A stretch of 64,000 bases of DNA from Hyparrhenia diplandra (taxonomy: Eukaryota > Streptophyta > Magnoliopsida > Poales > Poaceae). The translations under genes were made by a program, and so were the position numbers. The stretch spans positions 62,001 to 126,000 of the forward strand of contig JADLZK010001386.1 in the NCBI GenBank assembly GCA_015847255.1, read 5' to 3'. A model generated the notes under the pieces. That model was not told the origin of the DNA, searched no databases, and saw only the letters and a program-made list of their open reading frames with translations. Every line of letters starts with the position of its first letter. Within the stretch, counting starts at the first letter, position 1. Of the stretch, positions 46,270 to 57,331 are shown piece by piece.

Positions 46270-46910
46270 CCTTACGAGCTTGAGCTCCTCATGCATGCTA
46301 ATATGCAAGTCACCGCTAGCTTCTTCCTAAGGCGGATATTGGCACTATGCCTCTCTGCTAACACGCCTCTAAGGGTTTGGATGAAGTTCGAGAGATCTGT
46401 GATCTTCTTACGTACACTTTTCAATTGTAGGACCCGTTTGAGGTTCAATGTCATCCCCGAAGAATCCTTTTTTTGGCTGTCCCCGAACACGTGGTTTGGG
46501 AACCTTCTTCCTCCATTGTCCGTTTGGCAATTGTTCTAAGGTATAAGGGAAACAAGAATCGCCTTTTGGAAGTGGCGGAGAGATTCCCTAATAGGTCTTC
46601 GTCATAAACTACTTTGCTTCCTCTATGGGGACATTCTCCTTGCCGTCTACCCTTCTTTTCTTTGGTGTAGGAATCTTTGGAGAAGGTAGGAAAGCTAGGT
46701 TTCTTTTAAGGGGTTTCCCTCTTTTCTAAGTATTTGGAGGCGAAAGTCATGGCTTCCTCTCTATTAAATGGTACTAGAGCCATAGGAGGAAGAGAACCTT
46801 CTTGCTTTGTTCTTGACTTAGAGGGAGAGAATTTGAGAGGAGGAGAAGAGCAAGAAGGAGAGGTGTGAAGAATGGAGAGGAGGAGGGTGGATTTTTATAG
46901 GACAAATTCT
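46270..46910 (-). pseudogene. Post-pol open-region remnant of element F (function unknown)
   Basis: Minus-strand frames here look protein-like but are unlike gag or pol: MALVPFNREEAMTFASKYLE near 46770, and at 46272-46490 LKRVLQLKSVRKKITDLSNF and TLRGVLAERHSANIRL, with heptad-like spacing of hydrophobic residues. Some Athila elements carry an extra, envelope-like ORF between pol and the 3' LTR, and the position fits. No signal peptide or membrane segment is visible, so I do not assign a function. Stops and shifts are present. Confidence 0.45.
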
Positions 46911-47590
46911 CCTCTCTTTTTTAGCGGTCGAAATCTCGCGGGCTACCACCTCACTACTGCGGGTTGTGAGAAAGAAGAAAGCGATGGGTGAAATCAGGAC
47001 CCGGCGGGGCGGAGGTCTTGGCGCACCGTGAGTGCTTGCGGCGTGTGGGGGTCTTAGCGCGCACCACCCAGTGTCCCCCTGGTCGAGCTTTTCGGCCACA
47101 TCCATTTCCTTTTTACGAAAAGTTTTGAATCGGGGTTTGTGTGCGAGAAATGTTTCCTTTCTTGCTGATCTCTAATTGATCCTCAAATTTGAATTTTGAA
47201 AATAGTTTATGCTTTGATTTAATTTAGAAAGTTAATATTCTTTGTGTAGCAAATGACCAGCATAAATTTAATAGAATAAAAAAGAAAATAGAAAGGCAAA
47301 TACTTAATTAAAAACTACATAGATAACTTTTTATGTTTTACTATTATTATATATAAATATAATTATTACTATTACTATTATTATTATTATTATTTTTTAA
47401 AAGCTGATCATACAAATTAATTCTCAAAGCATAAATCTATTCTATCGAGCTCTTGGTTAAGATCGAGGGCTGGCTCGAAGAAAAGCTTAAGGCGTTGACC
47501 GTTTACCTTTTGTATCTCACTGCGTCATCTTGAATTGTGATTGCGCCCCGTGTGCGATGTGTTGATGACGATTATGCGGTCCTTTCCATT
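46911..47590 (-). other. Spacer between integrase and post-pol region (element F)
   Basis: An AT-rich stretch with a TTA/ATT microsatellite at about 47341-47398. No coding sequence is recognised. Confidence 0.5.
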
Positions 47591-47599
47591 TGCTTCTCG

Positions 47600-48830
47600 G
47601 CTTCCCTTAGCCAAATAATTTTACGGGAATTGAATAGGAGTACTTTGTCTCCGTGGTGAATTCTTTGAGTTTGATCGCGGTGATCATGCCATCTTTTTGT
47701 GCGCTCTTTATAGAGCTTTTGCAGCGTAGTGCGCCTTCTCTCACCATTCTTCTAGTTCGAGGAGATTTGTCTCGGCCGGTTCTTCTCCCGGCGAGTCGGC
47801 GTCCATATTCCACTTCTTGATGGCCCAATGAGCTCGATGTTCGGCTCAAGCGGTAAATGGCAAGTTTTGCCATAGACCGGTAGTAAGGTGACATGCCGAT
47901 GGGGGCTTTGTATCTTTGTCCGATATGCCCGAGAGAGCATCGGGTAGCTTGTTCTTCCAACCTTTCCCCATCGTTGACCGTCTTACGCGGGATGTTCTTG
48001 ATTTGTTTGTTGGAGGTTTCGGCGCCCATTTGGTTTCGCGGATGATAAGGGGTAGCAATGTTGTCTTTGAGTGCCCGGCTCTTTCAAGAATGTCTTGAAT
48101 GATTTGTCCTTGAAATGCGATCCTCGTCATCGATCACCATGCGTGGCATTCCAAAGCGGGGAAGATGATTTCATGGAACATCTTGCGTGCATGCTTGCCA
48201 TCGGCGACTACGCATGGTAGTGCCTCTACCCACTTTGACCACGTAGTCTCGCCGCCGCGGGATATACTCGCAATCATGGGATCTGCGGAATGGCCCCATG
48301 TAGTCAATGCCCCACACATCAAATATTTCTATTTGAAGGTTGTAGTGTAGGGGCATTGCATCAAAAAGCTGTGATGTTCCCGTCTTCGGCGGTTGTAGCA
48401 TCTTCGATGAACTCTTTAGGTAATGTCGTCGTACATCGTCGGCGGGAAGAATCCGCCTTTGCCAAATTTTGGCTTGTGTGCGAAAATACTCCCGGATGTC
48501 CGTGGGGAGATGCATGACATTTTCGATGATCGCATTCCTTCCTCCACGGGTACGCGCATCTTCTCCGGCAAGCGTCGCACACACCACACCAATACGGATA
48601 TGGGTCATCCCATAGGTGCCTTTGCTCTCCATTTGGAGCTTCGCTTGTTCTCCCGGGTGGTGCGTATCCACGCAACCATGTAATTCACAATGTTTGCGTA
48701 CCATGGGTTGAAGTCGCGACACCTTGAGTAGCATGTCGTCGGCGCGGTAGTCGTTAATTGGTGGTTTCTGCATGTTAGTTACACGCATGCGCGACAAATG
48801 ATCCGCAATTTGTATTTTCTACTCCCTTTT
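47600..48830 (-). pseudogene. Integrase remnant (element F)
   Basis: Minus-strand peptides in several frames include a zinc-finger part (RHLWDDPYPYWCG, HHCC type, about 48560-48620), WGIDYMGPF with the first catalytic Asp (about 48290-48310), and TSNKQIKNI followed by APIGMSPYYR (about 47895-48010). The last block, ending in the SRVKLFG-like VKLFG at 47607, is the usual C-terminal block. The order matches Athila integrase. At least five frame changes are needed to read through. Confidence 0.75.
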
Positions 48831-48859
48831 TATCTTTTATTTCTATATCAAATTCTTGG

Positions 48860-50110
48860 AGTAGAAGAATCAAGCGGATCGGAGGGGGTTCGCATCCTTT
48901 TTGGTGAGAAGGTACTTAAGGGCGGCATGGTGCGTATAAAAGCGATTATTTTTGCACCCACTAAGTAGGATCGAAACTTCGATAGCAAAGACTCTTTGCC
49001 AAGAGCTCTTTTACGTCGTGGCATAATTAAAATTTGGGCTCTGTCGAGTTTTGCTAGCATATGCGATGGCATGCTTTGCTTTTGTCCTTGGTTTGGCCTA
49101 GGACCGGACCAACGGCGTAGTCGCTAGCATCGCACATGATTTCAAATGGCAGCGACCAATTCGGGGTTGGATGATCGGAGCCGAGATGAGTGCTTTCTTT
49201 AGGGTTTTGAAAGCGTGCAAGCACTCATCCGTGAAGTCAAAGGGTACATCTTTGGCTAACGAGGGGCCGTAAAGGTCTAGCGATTTGCGAAAAATCTTTT
49301 ATGAATCTTCTATAAAACCTGCGTGGCCTAGGAAACTACGGATACCTTTGACGTTCTTTGGGGGTGGTAGTTTTTCGATAACTTCTATCTTAGCTTTGTC
49401 TACCTCTATCCCCCTCTCGGACCGCGAGGTGCCCAAAACGATGCCTTCTCGGACCATAAAGTGGCACTTTTCCCGGTTAAGTACCGGGTCCTTTTCTTGG
49501 CATTTGCAAGACCCGGTCTAGGTTCTTGGGACGACTTTCGAAGGTCTTACCATAGGCGGAGAAATCGTCCATGAAGACCTCCATGATTTCTTCGATCATA
49601 TGCGAGAAGATAGACATCATGCATCGGCGAAAAGAAGCGGCGCATTACGGCCCAAATGACATTCTACGATAGGCATAGGTTAGGTATGGGCATGTGAGCG
49701 TGGTCTTGCTCTGGGTCATCGGGGTGGATCGGGATCGGTGGTAGCGAAAACTGTCAAGGAAGCGAGAAGAAAGAGTGTTTCGCTAACCGCTCCAACATTT
49801 CATCAATAAAGGGCAGCGGGAAGTGATCTTTCTTTGTTGCCTTGTTAAGTTTTTCGTAATCAATACACATTCTCCACCACGTGACTTGTCTTTGTGGAAT
49901 GAGTTCGTTTTTAGTGTTCTCAACGATTTGTCATTCCTCCCTTTTTAGGGACCACTTGGGTAGGCTAACCCAATCAGCGTGTGGTACGGGATAGATAATC
50001 CCGGCGTGAAGAAGCTTGAGAACTTCCTTCTTCACGACTTCACGATCGCATTATTGAGCTGCGTTGGGGTTCACATGATGGGGTCTTGTCGGGGTCAATA
50101 GGGATGCGAT
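48860..50110 (-). pseudogene. RT and RNase H remnant (element F)
   Basis: On the minus strand RT shows MEVFMDDFSAYGKTF at about 49545-49590 (F-M-D-D box). The thumb reads NVKGIRSFLGHAGFYRRFIK in split frames near 49300-49370. RNase H begins with PFEIMCDASDYAVG (about 49105-49145; catalytic Asp in CDAS). The N-terminal RT block (DWVSP) is at about 49960. The frames are broken repeatedly, often next to CG-rich or CAG/CTG positions. Confidence 0.78.
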
Positions 50111-50930
50111 GTGTGCATAGTGTTGGGCTTACCCCTTTCGGATCTTGAAGGGAATACCGAAGACCGTCTGTGTTTCTCTAAAACGGCTATTAGCCGGGTA
50201 GTCTCACGGTCACTAAGTTTATCGCTTATGATGACCGGTGCTTGTAAATCGCCGTTTAGGAAGACATAAGCGTAGGCACGGGGGTAGGGGTTTAAGCTCA
50301 ACCTGGAGGCCGAGTTAGCTCTTCCTCTTTGGGAAGTTCTATGAGTTCCCCGAATCGTCCTCTTCTTCAATGAAGAATTGGGCGTCTTTTTCAAGATACG
50401 TTTACGGGTTCTCATATAGCATAACTCCCATGACCTCCTCGGGCGTGTCGTACTCAAGGAAGGGTTCTGTTACCGAGTTTTTAGCTCGAGTAAGCGGGAT
50501 AGAAAACTTTTCTTCCCGAGTTTGACATCTAAATCCCGGATGTTGGTAGGTCAAGAATCTTTTCAGGGGGATGCCCGATTGGGGATGTCGAAGTCTTGGA
50601 TATCAAAAGCGTGAAAGTCCAAAGACAACTTGACATCCTTGTGCGGGGAAGATTTGTTCATGTATAACCTCACGGCTTTCAATGGTGGTACGAGGTGCTA
50701 TGCGCGGGTCCGTCTTTGTGGGGTCCTAATGGCTTCCTCGACACGAGGCTTGTGCAAAGGTTTGGACATTATGTTTATCCCCACGGTAGGGTTATACATG
50801 ACTTCCACCAAACGTCCACGATATACGCAATGGATTGGTGTAGAGGGGCCACTTATCGAATTTCTTCGAAAGAGGGTCCTTCCTCTCGCAACCATTCGTG
50901 CTTATTATATTTATTAGCTCCTTAATAGGC
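50111..50930 (-). pseudogene. Protease region and pol linker remnant (element F)
   Basis: The minus frame 50698-50895 reads GPSTPIHCVYRGRLVEVM followed by YNPTVGINIMSK, the same motif as in C, at the place of the protease active site. The DFDI-type strand is at about 50580-50610. The linker (AVLEKHRRSSVFPS) is at about 50170-50200. The domain cannot be an ordinary aspartic protease as written, because D-[ST]-G is absent. Confidence 0.6.
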
Positions 50931-51890
50931 TGGCTGGAGGAAAGTTTTATCCGGGGGCTGTTGAGGGGCTAGCGGGGACCGGTGGTTTCTTCCATTGTTC
51001 GTACTTTGAGTTTTCACCCGGGTGATCGAAGGTCAACCTCGAAGAACGGGAGATCCGTGCACACGGTCTCCTTGTGTTAGTTCAGGCGAGGGTCTCTTTA
51101 TAGGTTTAACGAGGTTCGGCTTTTGCCGAAGAGAGACTTCCTACGGTTTCCGCTTGGGTTCTACTCGGATGGGTTCTAGCGGAGGAGTATTCTCAATAAT
51201 ACGGTTTAGGAGAGCTTTTCCTTCCATTTGTGGTTTTATGTGAAAATGACCCTCCCAAGGCTAAATCAAGCGGTAGGGCGGTCGCTACTGTCCAATCCTA
51301 GCCGAAATCAGAATAGCGGCCGCGTGGTTTGGTATGGGCAGTGCAGGCCGGATCGTGTAAGCGTGGTAAACCGGTCCCAGGCTGCACCTAAGGTTTCACC
51401 CTCTATTTGTCGGAAGTTGAGTATCTCTTGTCGCGGGGCCGCGAGTGCGGATATCGGGTAGAACGCTACACGAGAATCCGCTTCGCAGTTCTTCCCATTC
51501 TCCGTTTACCAACCCTACGTTATGGGCGTACCATTGAGTCGCCCTCTCGATGAAGAGAGAAACAACTCCCACCTCAGCGTGTTGTGTGTCATGCCCGCAA
51601 TAGTCGGGCGACCAGTGATTGCCTCAAACTCCGTAAGTGATGATAGGGGTTTTCATATTCCGAGCCCGAAAAGGCTCGGGCCCGAACCATGGCTATAAAG
51701 CCCGGGCGGAGCTCTCATTCGGAAAGCTGTGATTGGCCGCAGATTGGCATGGTTCTGAGCTCGCCCTTGGGAGCGAATAGGATTTGGATAGTGGGTTGCT
51801 CCATGGGTAGCGGGGAACTCTTTTTGGTATTTTTGTTTAAAGGATACTACCGGATCCACGTAGGTTGACTTCGGCTCGATATATGACTCA
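50931..51890 (-). pseudogene. gag: Athila-like gag remnant (element F)
   Basis: Minus-strand pieces match gag of A and C: KQKYQKEFPATHGATHYPNP, KPQMEGKALLNRIIENTPP and a GLVNGEWEELR stretch between. It is frameshifted throughout. It lies directly downstream of the primer site, as expected. Confidence 0.7.
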
Positions 51891-51896
51891 CGACAA

Positions 51897-51917
51897 CCGT
51901 CCGGCAACGGCGCGCGA
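51897..51917 (-). other. Primer binding site of element F (tRNA-Asp type)
   Basis: Minus-sense CGCGCGCCGTTGCCGGACGG, a few bases beyond the LTR end CACCAACA, is the tRNA-Asp-complementary site, well preserved in its core GCGCCGTTGCCGG. Confidence 0.75.
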
Positions 51918-51923
51918 AATGCT

Positions 51924-53253
51924 TGTTGGTGTTTCTTACGCACCACAGAAAATCATGGCGCCGCGAAAATACCGTTGTAGCACTTCACCCGGTGGTAGCG
52001 AGGGGTATCGTATATTTTTCGAGGGGCGGTCGCGTAGGCGGCTTTTTCGTGTCTATGTCAACCTAAGGCAAGGGTTTGTTTTCTAAGAGTAGCGAGGTAT
52101 CTATAGGCTAAGTTTTTCGAGGCGGTGATTCCTAAAGTCTGTTGTCTACTCACTTCGGGCACCGGCCCACGCTCAAAAACGATGTCAGGCAATTAGCACT
52201 GCGCGCGCACCGAGCGTGGGGGATTTCAAAGGACGGACAAGGCTTGTCACGACCAAGCCGCCTACCCCTCAACCGTGGGATGCGCCACAAAAGGTAGGTG
52301 AACGCTAGTCCAAACACCACGTTTGCACTATTGGTCCGCAGTTCTTGATGTTGGCCAAGGTTCCCTGGTCAAAGAGTCCCTCCACCAAGAACTAACGAAA
52401 AGCGATCTACCAATCCCCAAGTCTACAACGGCTAAGAAATGTACGAAGGAAATTAAGTAGTTTGCAAGATAATCACAAGACTCCTTACCAAAGCGTAAAG
52501 CGGCTTGCGAGAGGTACAAGCCGGCGGGTACCAGACAAGTCCAAGACTGGCCGTCCTCCTAGGAACCGCGGAACACCAAGGGCGAACCGGCAACTCGGTA
52601 GAAAGAATCAAGCTTCTTTCTAGCCTTTCCCTCTCTCACTCTCTAGAATTGGGAGATAGAATAGAAGAAGTAGAAGAAGAAGAAGATCTAGTTCTACTCT
52701 CTTGCACAAGTGGATTTGGTTTCTCCTTTGAATTTGTATTGCTTGATGAGAGGGAGAGGGGGTCTATTTATACACAAGGGGGAGGGACCTAAGTGCTAAA
52801 AACACCCAAACCGACCTAGGAAAACCTTCCATGTACGCCAAACCGACCATCCAACGCGTCGGTTTCATCAGTTTTGGAAGGTAACAAACCCGCCTCGGCA
52901 GGGGTGCGGCCGCACTGTGGTGGTGCTAGCGCACCACTGTGGCTGGCCCGGCCCCGGCTTTATTTTGGGCTTCCTTGCTCGAAAAGTTGTAAGGTGGACT
53001 TGGCCCGGCCTGGTTTCGACGTTTTTGTTGCGATTTACGTTTGGGCTTGCCATTTGCTCCTTTGGGCCTTTTTCTATTTGTTGATTTTATTTCTTTTTCT
53101 TTCTTTTTTGGCCCAAAGTGATCATCTATGAGTTTGTACGCAAGTCCAAATAAACACCAAAACTTTTGGAATATGTTAGTTGAAATTCCTATTTCTAGGT
53201 TGTTTTGGTGTTGTGTTGACGGTATTTAATTTGTCGTTGGTTACCGATCAACG
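51924..53253 (-). repeat. 5' LTR of element F
   Basis: A 1330-bp partner of 43775-45121; a minus-strand TATA box lies at 52764-52772. The terminal minus-sense T of TGTTGA is mutated, so the plus strand ends …GATCAACG, directly followed by GAACA. Confidence 0.92.
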
Positions 53254-53258
53254 GAACA

Positions 53259-54584
53259 CCAACCCGAACGTGGTGGAATACAAAGGCCTGGTCTGAGCTG
53301 TCACCTCGGGGCTACCACAACTATCCGTGGGGTTGGCGCAATCTCGTGTGTAGGTAGTCTAGACACCACGTCTACACTAACGATTCTGAGAAACTAGTCT
53401 CACGTGAAAACTAGAACCTTCGGCCGAACGGAGATCCCGCAAGCAAGTAAGTGAGCACTAAACTTTAGTCAAATAGATTACTATGGAATTGCAAAGAAGG
53501 CGAATATTACTCACGAAGGAGTCAGCTCCGTAGAGGTACAAATTGAAGGAGAACCCGACAAGCCGGCTCTGCCTCCGCTCTTCCCTCCTCTCTCTTCCTC
53601 TTTTCTAAAATATACAACTAGGTGGAGAACACCTAGAGGGACACCACTACAAAGTATTGGATGTAGAAATGAGAAGCTCTTGTGTAGAATGTGTCTTACA
53701 TGAGAGGAGCTAGCCTCTTTATATAGGAGACAGGGGTGAGAGGCAAAGGGAATACATGGTAACATTTCGCCACCTCCGGCCCATGCAAAGCGGACCTTAC
53801 TAGGTCGGCAAAATGTTTCCTAACGGCATTGCAAAAACCGGGCGAGAACCGGCCTCTAAGGCAGATGAACGGACCTAAAACCGGAGAAATATGCGCTGTA
53901 CGCTATTTCGGAAGGTAATCCGGCCTCCCACGCTAGGCTAAACGGGCCGGTTTGGGTGGTCCAACCGCTTGGGGCTGGCGCTGACCGCGAAAACCGCCCG
54001 GCCGGGCGAACAGCGGGCGCCACGTGGCTCGCCTGGCCGGCCGAAGCCGCTGCCGCGCTCATGCGCGCCGCCGGAAAGCCGCGCACCGCTCCGCCCGCCT
54101 CCCTGTGGCCGACGTGGCAAGGCGGGTTCGCCCTCGCTCGAATCCCCGAGCGCGCTCAGCGTTCAAACCGCGTCGCGCGGGGAGGCACGGACCCGCTTGT
54201 CGGCCCGCTTGGTCGGCATGCCCGATGCGTTGTGCGTGGAGCAATAAGACTATCGCGCCACGTGGCGGCCTCCGGTTAGCCGCATGGCATCGTGGCCGGC
54301 AGTGGGACCCATATTTCATGTTGATTTTTATCCGCCCATTATCTTTTCATTCGAGTCCAAATATACTAAATGATATATCCGTTTGATCAAAGACGACGAG
54401 CTCTTCGCAATGGTGTACTCCGTTTCTTCATATGAGATACTTTTATCTGTGAAAAATTACAAATCCTCGCGAAAACATTTGGAGACACCAAAACTTCGTG
54501 GAACTTGTTATATAGATAATATTTTGCTTATGATAAGACATGAAATGTTTGTCATTTAGTGTACTTTGGCGGTCAAAAATATAT
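53259..54584 (-). repeat. 3' LTR of H/G, proximal part
   Basis: Continuation of the LTR at 43453-43774. It has the CTAGGTG..CACCTAG hairpin (53618-53636) and a minus-strand TATA motif near 53720 (CTCTTTATATAGG on plus). The GC-rich half (53930-54300) yields long spurious frames. Homology to the C-type LTR start (TTGGCGGT) runs to about 54584, where segment I begins, some 15 bases short of the expected LTR terminus. Confidence 0.7.
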
Positions 54585-55892
54585 GTGTCGTGGTCTAATA
54601 TCATGGATACGCCACGGATACGATAAATGGCTCGTGTGGGACTTCGATGGCCTAGCTCAAGGGACACAAGACGCAAGATTTATACTGGTTCGGGGCAATC
54701 GGGCACCCTAGTCCAGTCTCCGGTTGGAGTCACTATGTGGCCGAGCTCAAATGCTCGTGATCGGGGAGAATACAAGCTGTTCGAGAGAGGGAGACCGGCT
54801 CCCAAGTCTCTGCGAGTGGTGTGTGTATATGATTGTCGTAGAGTTTTCGTGTGCGGAGAGCTGGGATGCGAACCGCTTTCTCCCGTGGCCAAGGCCCCCT
54901 TTTATAGCCGCAAGGGGAGGTACACAAGTGCCACAAGGAGAAGGATTAAAGAGGAGAAGAACACAAAATAGAAGGGGTAAAGTGCTAAAATGGCATGAGG
55001 CCCCCGAGCTCGTATGGCAAAAGGGGTCGCCGGTGGAGGCTCGAGTGCGCCCGAGCCGAGTCTTGCTTGGTCGTCGCCGCACGCGTGATTCCCGGAGTTG
55101 GACGGTGGCCGGCCCATGCTTGGTCTTCAATCGGATTGGAATACATCACGTCGGTATGGGCGCGACCATGCCTTGACGAGGTGGGCGTCGCGTCGCGCGC
55201 GTCCGCATCGCATCGTAGAGAGGAGTGGTTGGTCGTAGCGTGGTATGGCGAGTTGAATCCGTCACTTCCTTCCCTGCCAGCGTGGATCGACGTGGCTACG
55301 GTGCGTTCGTCGTGGGAGTGGTTGGCCAACTCGTACCCGATAGCTTCCTTGAGAAGGTGGGCGGGCGAGGCTCTGGTCGTTATCGGCTCGAACGCCGTGC
55401 GCGATTTGAGGAGTTTCGCGATGGCGGAGCTCAGCGAGGCGGAGTGAGGTCCCCCGACCTCGCGCGTGCGCTCGCCACCGAGCGGGGAGCTCGTTTCTCC
55501 GCTACGGTCGCGGCCGTCGGCCGAGTGTCCGCTCGTCCTCCGACACGCGTTGCCTCGAGGCGGAGCTAGTAGCTTTGCCTTCTGTGTCATCGCCGAGGCG
55601 AGACCGCCGAGCCGGACCCCGTGGCGTGCTCATGCACGACGCCGTATATGAGCTAGCTCGCTTGATGTATGTGTTCGTGCGGCACATATACACGCGCCTA
55701 TGCTAGCTTTGCTTGCTTTCTGTGTGTGCTCGTGCATGCACATGTATACGCGTATATGCTAGCTTAGCTTGCTTGCTTGTATACGCATATATATGCACAC
55801 GCACGTATATATCTCGCTTGCTCGCTTGCCTGCCTTGCCTTGCTTGCGTGGTTACGTCGATCTTCATGGAAGCTTGCTCCACAATAGCACGC
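54585..55892 (+). mobile_element. Segment I: LTR-like insertion, type uncertain
   Basis: It begins TGTCGTGGTCTAATATC and soon reads GATTTATACTGGTTCGGGGC, then CCCCTTTTATAGCC, a layout seen in LTRs of Tat-type Ty3/gypsy elements of grasses. It continues GC-rich to a run of GCTTGC/CGTATA-rich simple sequence (55640-55850) and is split at 55892 by element B. The right remainder is 61846 to about 61974. No coding domain is visible; open frames are long only because of GC content. The right end and target duplication are not identified. Confidence 0.4.
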
Positions 55893-57307
55893 TGTTGATG
55901 CTCTTTTAATGCATGTTTTATTACCACCAAAGTGAACCACCAATACAATATTACATGTGAAAACATAACCAAACATTATTTATCTGACGAGTTCCACGAG
56001 TTTTGGTGTTTCAAGTTGTTTTGCGGGAATGTTGTGGAAATACAAATAAAGTATGCCAAATAAAGTGGAAAGTGCAAAGTTAGAAATACGCCAAAGAGCA
56101 AAGGAAAGCCAATAGGCCAAAACCACATCAATCAAGCCCAAGAAGTGGAAGCCCAAATCAAGTTCGGGTCCGTTTTGGACTGCGAGGACCACACCGGAGT
56201 ATTTTGGGCATAACTTTCTCATAAGAACTCGGTTTTCAGCGATCCACCACTTGAAACGAAGCTTACTCCGAGGCCCCACACACTCCTACAAAGTTTCAGC
56301 CCAAACGGAGCCAATTTGGGGCGGCCGGCGCAAGGGGGCGGCCGGCCCGTAAAATGAGGCGGTTCGGGCCCATCTTTCTCGGGCGGTTCGTCCGGGTCCG
56401 TAAGGCGGCGGTTGCATGCGGTCGCGTTTCGGTTCCCGCCATGTTTTCCCGCCAAAAACACCACGAGTGGAGCATGATCACCCATTTTCACCTCTCCTCA
56501 ACTATAAATATAGGGCACCCCTCCATCTTTACACACACAACACACTACACACTTGTGCTTCAATTTCCACATCCTCCACCATGTAGTGGTGTCCCTCTAG
56601 GTGTTCTTCACCTAGTTGTATAGATTAGAAAAGAGGAAGAGAGGAGAGGGAAGAGTGAAGAGGAGGAGCGGGTTTGTCGGATCCTTCTCAACCTTGTACC
56701 TCTACGGAGCCGATTCCTTTGTGAGTAATATCCGGGTTATCTTATGGTAATTTCTTGATTATTATTTTACTAAATTCGTGCTTACTTTATTTTACTTGCC
56801 GGATCTCCGTTCGACCAGAAGGCTCTAGTTTTTACGTGAAACTAGTTTCGTAAACCGCTAAGCGTAGACATGGTGTGCGGGCTAGAGTTTACCCGAGATT
56901 GCGCCCAATGCTACGGAATAGTTGTGGTAGCCCCGGGGTGACAGCTCCGACCGGGCCTTTGTAGTCCACCACGTGCGTGTTGGTGTTTTCGTGAGAGCTT
57001 TAGGCGGCCCGACCCCGATTACCGTTTCCCCCGTCTTTTCGAGAATCGGAAAGGTTCACTCGCTCCGAAGTAAGTAGGGTTTAGTAAGCCTGAACCTTGG
57101 TATTTAGTAATCTTGAGAAAACCTTAGAGAACCCTCTCTACCTACAAAAAAAATATTTATTCTACCTCATCTCTTGGACGTGCTTGATCCCTTCTAGTTC
57201 ACTCTCGTTCCCCGTGGAAATCGATACCTCGAATACTCAGGGTGAAAGCTACAATGGTACTTTTCCGACGCTTGCGGATTTATCGTGTGCGTTAAAAAAT
57301 ACCAACA
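55893..57307 (+). repeat. 5' LTR of element B
   Basis: Starts TGTTGATGCTCTTTTAATG and ends AAAAATACCAACA. TATA box at 56513-56520, and a hairpin CTAGGTGTTCTTCACCTAG at 56597-56615 in the expected transcript leader. Confidence 0.92.
56513..56520 (+). promoter_or_regulatory. TATA box in LTR of element B
   Basis: CTATAAATATAGGG is found in both LTRs (second copy at about 61040-61047), followed about 80 bases later by the leader hairpin. Confidence 0.6.
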
Positions 57308-57310
57308 AGC

Positions 57311-57331
57311 TTTCGGCACCGTTCTTGCGGG
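57311..57331 (+). other. Primer binding site of element B
   Basis: TTTCGGCACCGTTCTTGCGGG follows the LTR end by three bases. It is a derivative of the tRNA-Asp-type site of A, C and F. Confidence 0.6.

Larger units (their letters stand above)
43775..53253 (-). mobile_element. Element F: Athila-like retrotransposon (minus strand), TSD GAACA
   Basis: This is a complete 9.5 kb element with LTRs at 51924-53253 (5') and 43775-45121 (3'). It is flanked by a perfect GAACA duplication (43770-43774 and 53254-53258). Its LTR family is that of element A. Gag, protease region, RT, RNase H and integrase are present in order but heavily frameshifted. A post-pol open region and a long 3' non-coding region follow. 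Confidence 0.92.

Noticed and set aside
48171..48797. 208-codon minus-strand frame as an intact integrase
   Set aside because: Only WGIDYMGPF and a few neighbouring stretches are in the integrase frame; the rest is out of frame, so it is a remnant.
54985..55590. 201-codon minus-strand frame and several overlapping plus frames
   Set aside because: GC-rich segment I gives open frames on both strands; no motif, start context or homology is visible.
55640..55860. GCTTGC/CGTATA-rich run as a telomeric or centromeric satellite
   Set aside because: It is only ~200 bases of irregular simple sequence with no fixed monomer.
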